From contig QCXZ01000003.1 of the NCBI GenBank assembly GCA_025024175.1, positions 37,906,257-37,970,256 of the forward strand: a stretch of DNA of 64,000 nucleotides, given 5' to 3'. This stretch comes from Rhyzopertha dominica. Lineage: Eukaryota; Arthropoda; Insecta; Coleoptera; Bostrichidae. The notes beneath the pieces are model-generated. The model did no database searches and was not told where the DNA came from. It worked only from the letters and a program-made list of their open reading frames with translations. A program made the position numbers and the translations under genes. Positions within the stretch are counted from its first letter, which is position 1; each line of letters starts with the position of its first letter. This document shows positions 60,801-64,000 of the stretch, one piece after another.

Positions 60801-63069
60801 AAAATAGACACCAGACACAACCCTCATAAACATAGAAACAATGTCCAAAAATGACATGTGTCTGTTGCTGTTTTTAGTAGCTATTGTGATAAATAATTTT
60901 AATATGGTAATTTTTTTACTTGTAAACTATTAGGTATAAAAAATAATAAGAGATTTTTTTTTATTAAATAAAGTATTGAAAACATCTTTTCTAAGTATTA
61001 GGTTTAGCTAATGTTGGGGTTGCTGGTTTCTACCTTTCACAAACAAAACCTGAAAAAAAACAATGCCACCTAGCCTTCAACTAATTAATCATGTCTATCA
61101 AATTTCAAATTTTTAAGTTTAACACTTTCCAATAAAAGAAAATTAAAACTAATTTTTTTTGACATTTTGAGTGCCATATCTTGGAAGGGAAAGCTCAAAT
61201 GAAAAAATTTTATAAGAAGAAGAAAATGGTTCATACAACATCCCCTTAAAATATTCTTACATAATTCAGATCACTCTGTATAATAAGCAAATAGTAACAG
61301 ATGACTGGCAAGTCTAAAATATTTCAAACATCAACATACAAAAAAAAATTGGTTATATGAACGATTTTTTTATTTAAATTTTTTAATTAGATTAATTTTT
61401 TGTCAAAACTAGACCGTATTTTTAAAATTTAAAATTCCCTTTTCAGCAATTATCTGCAGAACCACCTGCAAATGAACTACTTCAACCCACAGCCCGAATA
61501 ATGAAACTACTTGATGACATTACCGACTTTTTTGAAGATATCATCGACACAGTATCTAGTTTTTTCCAGTCGGGTGACAGTGGCAAACCAGGCTCAAAAA
61601 ACAACTGGAGTCTTCAGGGCGTAATGAAGTATGCTTCAAATACTATCACATCAGGATACAACATGATTAGAGATGCTCTGCCAGTCATACGGTTTGCTAG
61701 ACAGTCTTTAGATTCACTTTCACCCAATCTACCAAATGTCAGTTTTGTTACCTATGTTGAACACTTTTTGAATAATGTCACTCCTGAATTAATAAATACT
61801 GGTAATGTAGATAAAAAAATTGAAAACAACAACGAGATATAAACAGCAAGGTTGAAAGGTTGTGATTCAAATGTTGCAATATTTGATAATAATTTATGAG
61901 TATTATTTTATTTAGCTTAGCAAATAGATTCTAAAAGTATTTATAAATACATGTATTTATGTATAATAAAATAAAAACTATAGCCATTGTTTTGGTTCTG
62001 ACCATCTAGGGCCTTCAATGATTTGAGTTTTATTAGGTAACATTGAAGTTGTTGACAATTTTCGTTAAGCTTTAATCAGGTATGATCTTGTTATGTTGAA
62101 TACAATTTTTGATCAAAATACCATAAATAATGTTAATACTGATAAAAAGTTGTTTATAATGACATTATCTTTTGCATGTCTATTCAAACAGCCAATTCTA
62201 AAGTTTCTAATACTTTTTAAAGAATAAGGTATTTGTGTTACTTTATTCCAATTAGAGTATGATCTCACATACACAAAAAATTAAATTCCAAAAATATCAT
62301 TTAACCGCTTAACGACAAGGTAGATTTGGAGATATCTGTCAAAAATGTCAGATATGTTTAATGACTAATAATTCTGAATGTTGATATTAGGTCTTATTCA
62401 ACCATGTTTTATTATTAGAAAAAAATTCGTACCATAGTAAATCTATTTTTTATAGTAAATATTACCCAACTTTAGAGTGTATTATAAAAATTACTATAAC
62501 TGAAATGCAAAATACCTTTTTAACTCGGTTACAGGTTTCGAGGTTTAATGTAAAAATACAAATTAATGGAGCTTACAATAGTAATTAATAGTGATGTTGA
62601 TATTTTACATATTCAACAAAAAGGCCACTTATTAAACTCATTAGAAATTTTGGAAATTATTAGATCATACAAATGCCATGATGAAATAACCCTAAATTCC
62701 CAAATTTTCATAAACCAATAAAGATCAAAGCATTATTATTGCTCATTTTAATAAACCTACCTGGTTATTATGCGGCGGCACCCTACAAGGTGTGTGCTCT
62801 GTGCTGCTACCCTTGTCTTCAGCCTCCAATGCCCATGCGCTAATGGTTAAGAATCCTACAGTATTTTGAGTTCTAGATAATAGAGGTATTCTAAGTCGTG
62901 ACGAGTCCTGTATGGCACTTAACAGTATGCAGGCGGAACCCAGAGGTAAAGAAGTGTTAGAAACACGCTCACGAACGTCGTATGCAGTAAAACGAATACG
63001 TGAATCACCACTAAGACCATCAGAAGCACGAAAACTTATAGTACTGAGGAAGCTTGGATTGCTGCTGCG
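42728..63069 (-). CDS. INPP4: Inositol-3,4-bisphosphate 4-phosphatase (INPP4 family), 3' eight exons; 5' end outside window
   Basis: INPP4 enzymes remove the 4-phosphate from PI(3,4)P2 and thereby damp PI3K/Akt signalling at membranes. Minus-strand exons are 62761-63069, 57862-58064, 54656-55000, 54506-54596, 48705-49760, 45085-45727, 42919-43054 and 42728-42860. They total 2,916 nt with matching phases and end in a stop (971 residues visible). The first exon carries a C2-type block ([26 protein letters not shown]). The middle exons match the INPP4 core ([31 protein letters not shown]). The catalytic CX5R motif is CKSAKDRT at visible residues 889-896, and the end is [13 protein letters not shown]. 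The N-terminal exons lie right of the window. The 352-residue exon at 48705-49760 has a Ser/Glu/Asp-rich linker of low complexity. The intron at 58065-62760 holds another gene. Confidence 0.94.
42919..43054 (-). CDS. INPP4: INPP4 catalytic exon (CKSAKDRT)
   Basis: The exon encodes [20 protein letters not shown] and ends DCLR in phase 2. Cys and Arg of the CX5R phosphatase loop are both present, so the enzyme should be catalytically competent. It starts after a TTTAAG acceptor at 43055 and ends before GTATAG. Confidence 0.95.
43055..45084. other. INPP4 intron with mariner-like remnant
   Basis: The intron is about 2 kb. It holds the transposase remnant at 43770-44623. The rest is AT-rich. Confidence 0.6.
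43770..44623 (+). pseudogene. Degenerate mariner-like transposase (DUF4817-type relatives)
   Basis: Plus-strand blocks in shifting frames are [17 protein letters not shown] near 43806, [19 protein letters not shown] near 43940 (helix-turn-helix), [13 protein letters not shown] near 44341, and a final block reading [20 protein letters not shown] then [16 protein letters not shown] at 44399-44500. [10 protein letters not shown] is the third catalytic block. Numerous stops show it is inactive. Confidence 0.82.
45728..48704. other. INPP4 intron (3 kb), no gene seen
   Basis: AT-rich on both strands with only short chance frames. No transposon ends were recognised. Confidence 0.5.
48705..49760 (-). 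CDS. INPP4: INPP4 1,056-nt linker exon
   Basis: A single phase-0 exon encodes 352 residues, from [13 protein letters not shown] to DVCFSQA. The outer parts look helical and conserved. The middle is acidic and Ser/Thr-rich ([15 protein letters not shown] composition) and is likely a flexible, possibly phosphorylated loop. A CGRCG motif sits near 49070. Confidence 0.9.
49761..54505. other. INPP4 intron (4.7 kb)
   Basis: Contains a strongly T-rich, C-poor top-strand stretch at 51330-51960. A possible LTR-like 3' portion at 52200-52380 includes AATAAA at 52287 followed by a T-rich tail. A GC-richer block at 52620-52960 has repeated TGATTCG/GAATCA motifs like subterminal repeats of hAT-type elements. 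No host exon was found. Confidence 0.5.
55640..55820 (-). repeat. Dispersed repeat, counterpart of 41490-41640
   Basis: It reads GAGATCTCAGAACTT and onward through ATGGGATCTCA and AAGCCCGCTCACC. It matches the reverse complement of the copy in the intergenic region 14 kb to the left. Confidence 0.65.
56190..57060 (+). pseudogene. Degenerate mariner transposase
   Basis: Plus-strand blocks across frames include [20 protein letters not shown] then PKCL (helix-turn-helix and WVPKCL-like block), [13 protein letters not shown] (first catalytic Asp), [10 protein letters not shown] (second catalytic Asp), and [10 protein letters not shown] (third catalytic block). Stops, frameshifts and one undetermined base separate them. 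The motif set is the classic mariner type and differs from the two DUF4817-type remnants. Confidence 0.87.
59528..61842 (+). CDS. Putative small secreted protein (145 aa), two exons, nested antisense in INPP4 intron
   Basis: Exon 1 (59528-59569) encodes [14 protein letters not shown] and ends in phase 0 at a GTGAGT donor. Exon 2 (61447-61842) follows TTTTCAG and encodes 131 residues from [12 protein letters not shown] to a stop. The joined N-terminus is a textbook signal peptide, with likely cleavage after LSA. The mature part has no cysteines, is acidic near its start ([15 protein letters not shown]) and has probable amphipathic helices and two possible N-glycosylation sites (NVS, NVT). AATAAA lies 120 nt after the stop. 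No family was recognised. The alternative ATG at 59503 is out of frame with exon 2. The function is unknown; it could be a short extracellular or defence-type protein. Confidence 0.68.
59970..61281. mobile_element. Fold-back element with about 330-bp inverted arms
   Basis: The arm 59970-60310 is matched by the reverse complement of 60955-61281 along its whole length (TACAxGGTG or its diverged form, AGAATATTTTxAGGGGATGTT, TTCTTATAAAATTTTTxCATT, TGAAATTTGxxAxACATxATT, TAAACCTAATA). TA dinucleotides at both borders suggest a Tc1/mariner-type target site. The 650-bp centre shows no transposase. It fills most of the nested gene's intron. Confidence 0.82.
61965..61970 (+). terminator. Polyadenylation signal of the nested gene
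   Basis: AATAAA lies 120 nt downstream of the stop at 61842 on the same strand. A second AATAAA overlaps it directly downstream. Confidence 0.5.
62761..63069 (-). CDS. INPP4: INPP4 C2-domain exon
   Basis: The exon follows a strong polypyrimidine acceptor (TTCTTTTTTTTACAG) and is phase 0 at both ends. It encodes 103 residues with [20 protein letters not shown] and [13 protein letters not shown], consistent with a lipid-binding C2 domain. The preceding exon was not found up to 64000. Confidence 0.88.
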
Positions 63070-64000
63070 CTGTAAAAAAAAGAACAATGTGAGACAAAGA
63101 ACTAAATTGATTAGTTAATTATTAATTAATTATTGTCTTATATTTGAGATTCTACCCAACGAAACTATGGCTGCATTTTAAGCATTTATGTTTACAAATA
63201 ACGGCATCAAAAAGCGAAATAATAATATCTTCTTCAACCAAATTTTTTTGTAAACATTGTCCTGTATTATTTCCCTACGATGCCAGTTTTCATATAAATT
63301 ACACAGATAGCTAATAAAAATTGTCAAACTTTCTTTAAAATGCAGTCACTTTAACTAACGATTTCTAAACGCCTCAATAATTAATTGATAATGGGGATGT
63401 TGACTGTATTCATTTAAAATCATAATTTAAATGTAAAGTGGTAGTTTCTATGATGTAAATACTGAAAATCGCAATATTTCCCGTATTTTTATATAATTTT
63501 ATTAATATTTTACAAATAAAATGTAATTAAATCACTCTCAAGTCACATGACAACGAACACCAATACGAGTGCATTACGTCACTTGTTCCTATACATTAGA
63601 GTTGGGCAGTCCGGGATCTGCAAATCCAAGCAACTTGCGGACCCGATCCGTTGGACCCGTTCCAGTGGGTCCGATACGAAGTCAAACGATGTATGACAAA
63701 TTACATGTTCGGCGCCGATTCTTCAGTGGAATCAGTGCAGTGGATCAGAAAGACGTAGACTTAGTTGGGGTTTAGTATTAAGTATTCAATACTTGATGAC
63801 TGCATGCAATCTCATTTGTTCACACTGCTTTACTTACTTTAATCATATAACACACAACTATAAAAAGATCACAGTTCAGATGAATCTGAGTTGAAATTAA
63901 ATGCCAAATATCTTTATAAATACTACATTTTTTAAGATTCCATAGCAGGTTAGTGCATTGTAAATTTTGCATCTGATTTTTTAATATGTAAGTATGTAAA
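63070..64000. other. INPP4 intron to window edge, with possible hAT-type end
   Basis: No upstream INPP4 exon was found. At 63596-63680 a GC-richer stretch begins TTAGAGTTGGGCAG and has repeated GGACCCG and GGATC motifs. This resembles a hAT element terminus, but the other end was not seen. Confidence 0.4.

Larger units (their letters stand above)
58065..62760. other. INPP4 intron hosting a nested gene
   Basis: The 4.7 kb intron contains, on the opposite strand, the two-exon gene at 59528-61842 and the fold-back element at 59970-61281. Confidence 0.65.

Noticed and set aside
1..64000. CRISPR arrays, prokaryotic operons, integrons or phage defence systems
   Set aside because: The window is intron-bearing animal DNA. 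No spaced direct-repeat array or prokaryotic gene cluster is present.

Overview
The window is animal genomic DNA and almost certainly from an insect. It is AT-rich, with spliced host genes, GT-AG introns of both about 50-75 nt and several kb, and many BEL/Pao, Penelope-like, mariner-like and short inverted-repeat elements. The order cannot be fixed from the sequence. A few N characters show it is a draft assembly.

Three host genes could be rebuilt exon by exon with consistent splice phases. (1) A JNK-interacting protein 1 gene (JIP1/Aplip1) is on the minus strand from 10575 down to 5446. Its last exons lie beyond the left edge, and the BEL/Pao element at 1-4440 appears to sit in its next intron. 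(2) A tryptophan hydroxylase gene is on the plus strand, 22904-39851, in nine coding exons that give a complete 523-residue protein. It makes 5-hydroxytryptophan, the rate-limiting step for serotonin. (3) An INPP4-type inositol-3,4-bisphosphate 4-phosphatase gene is on the minus strand, from at least 63069 down to its stop at 42728. Eight exons are visible, including the C2 domain and the CKSAKDRT active site; the 5' exons lie beyond the right edge. JIP1 and tryptophan hydroxylase are divergent; tryptophan hydroxylase and INPP4 are convergent.

A fourth gene lies inside an INPP4 intron on the opposite strand (59528-61842). It has two exons and encodes a 145-residue protein with a signal peptide and no recognised domain. 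Its intron is mostly a 1.3 kb fold-back element.

Layout: 1-4440 BEL/Pao element; 4441-10575 JIP1; 10576-22903 intergenic, with a mariner remnant, a MITE, two Penelope-like copies, a hammerhead-like motif and a non-LTR remnant; 22904-39851 tryptophan hydroxylase, with a third Penelope-like copy, a tRNA-derived SINE and several MITEs in its introns; 39852-42727 intergenic, with a Harbinger-type MITE; 42728-64000 INPP4, with two mariner remnants, the nested gene and the fold-back element.

The observations most worth a second look are the nested secreted-protein gene, a 60-nt intron in the JIP1 SH3 domain that stays open in frame, the Penelope-like copies with inverted arms and hammerhead-like motifs, and an inverted-repeat element with a 9-bp target duplication at 31588-31961.
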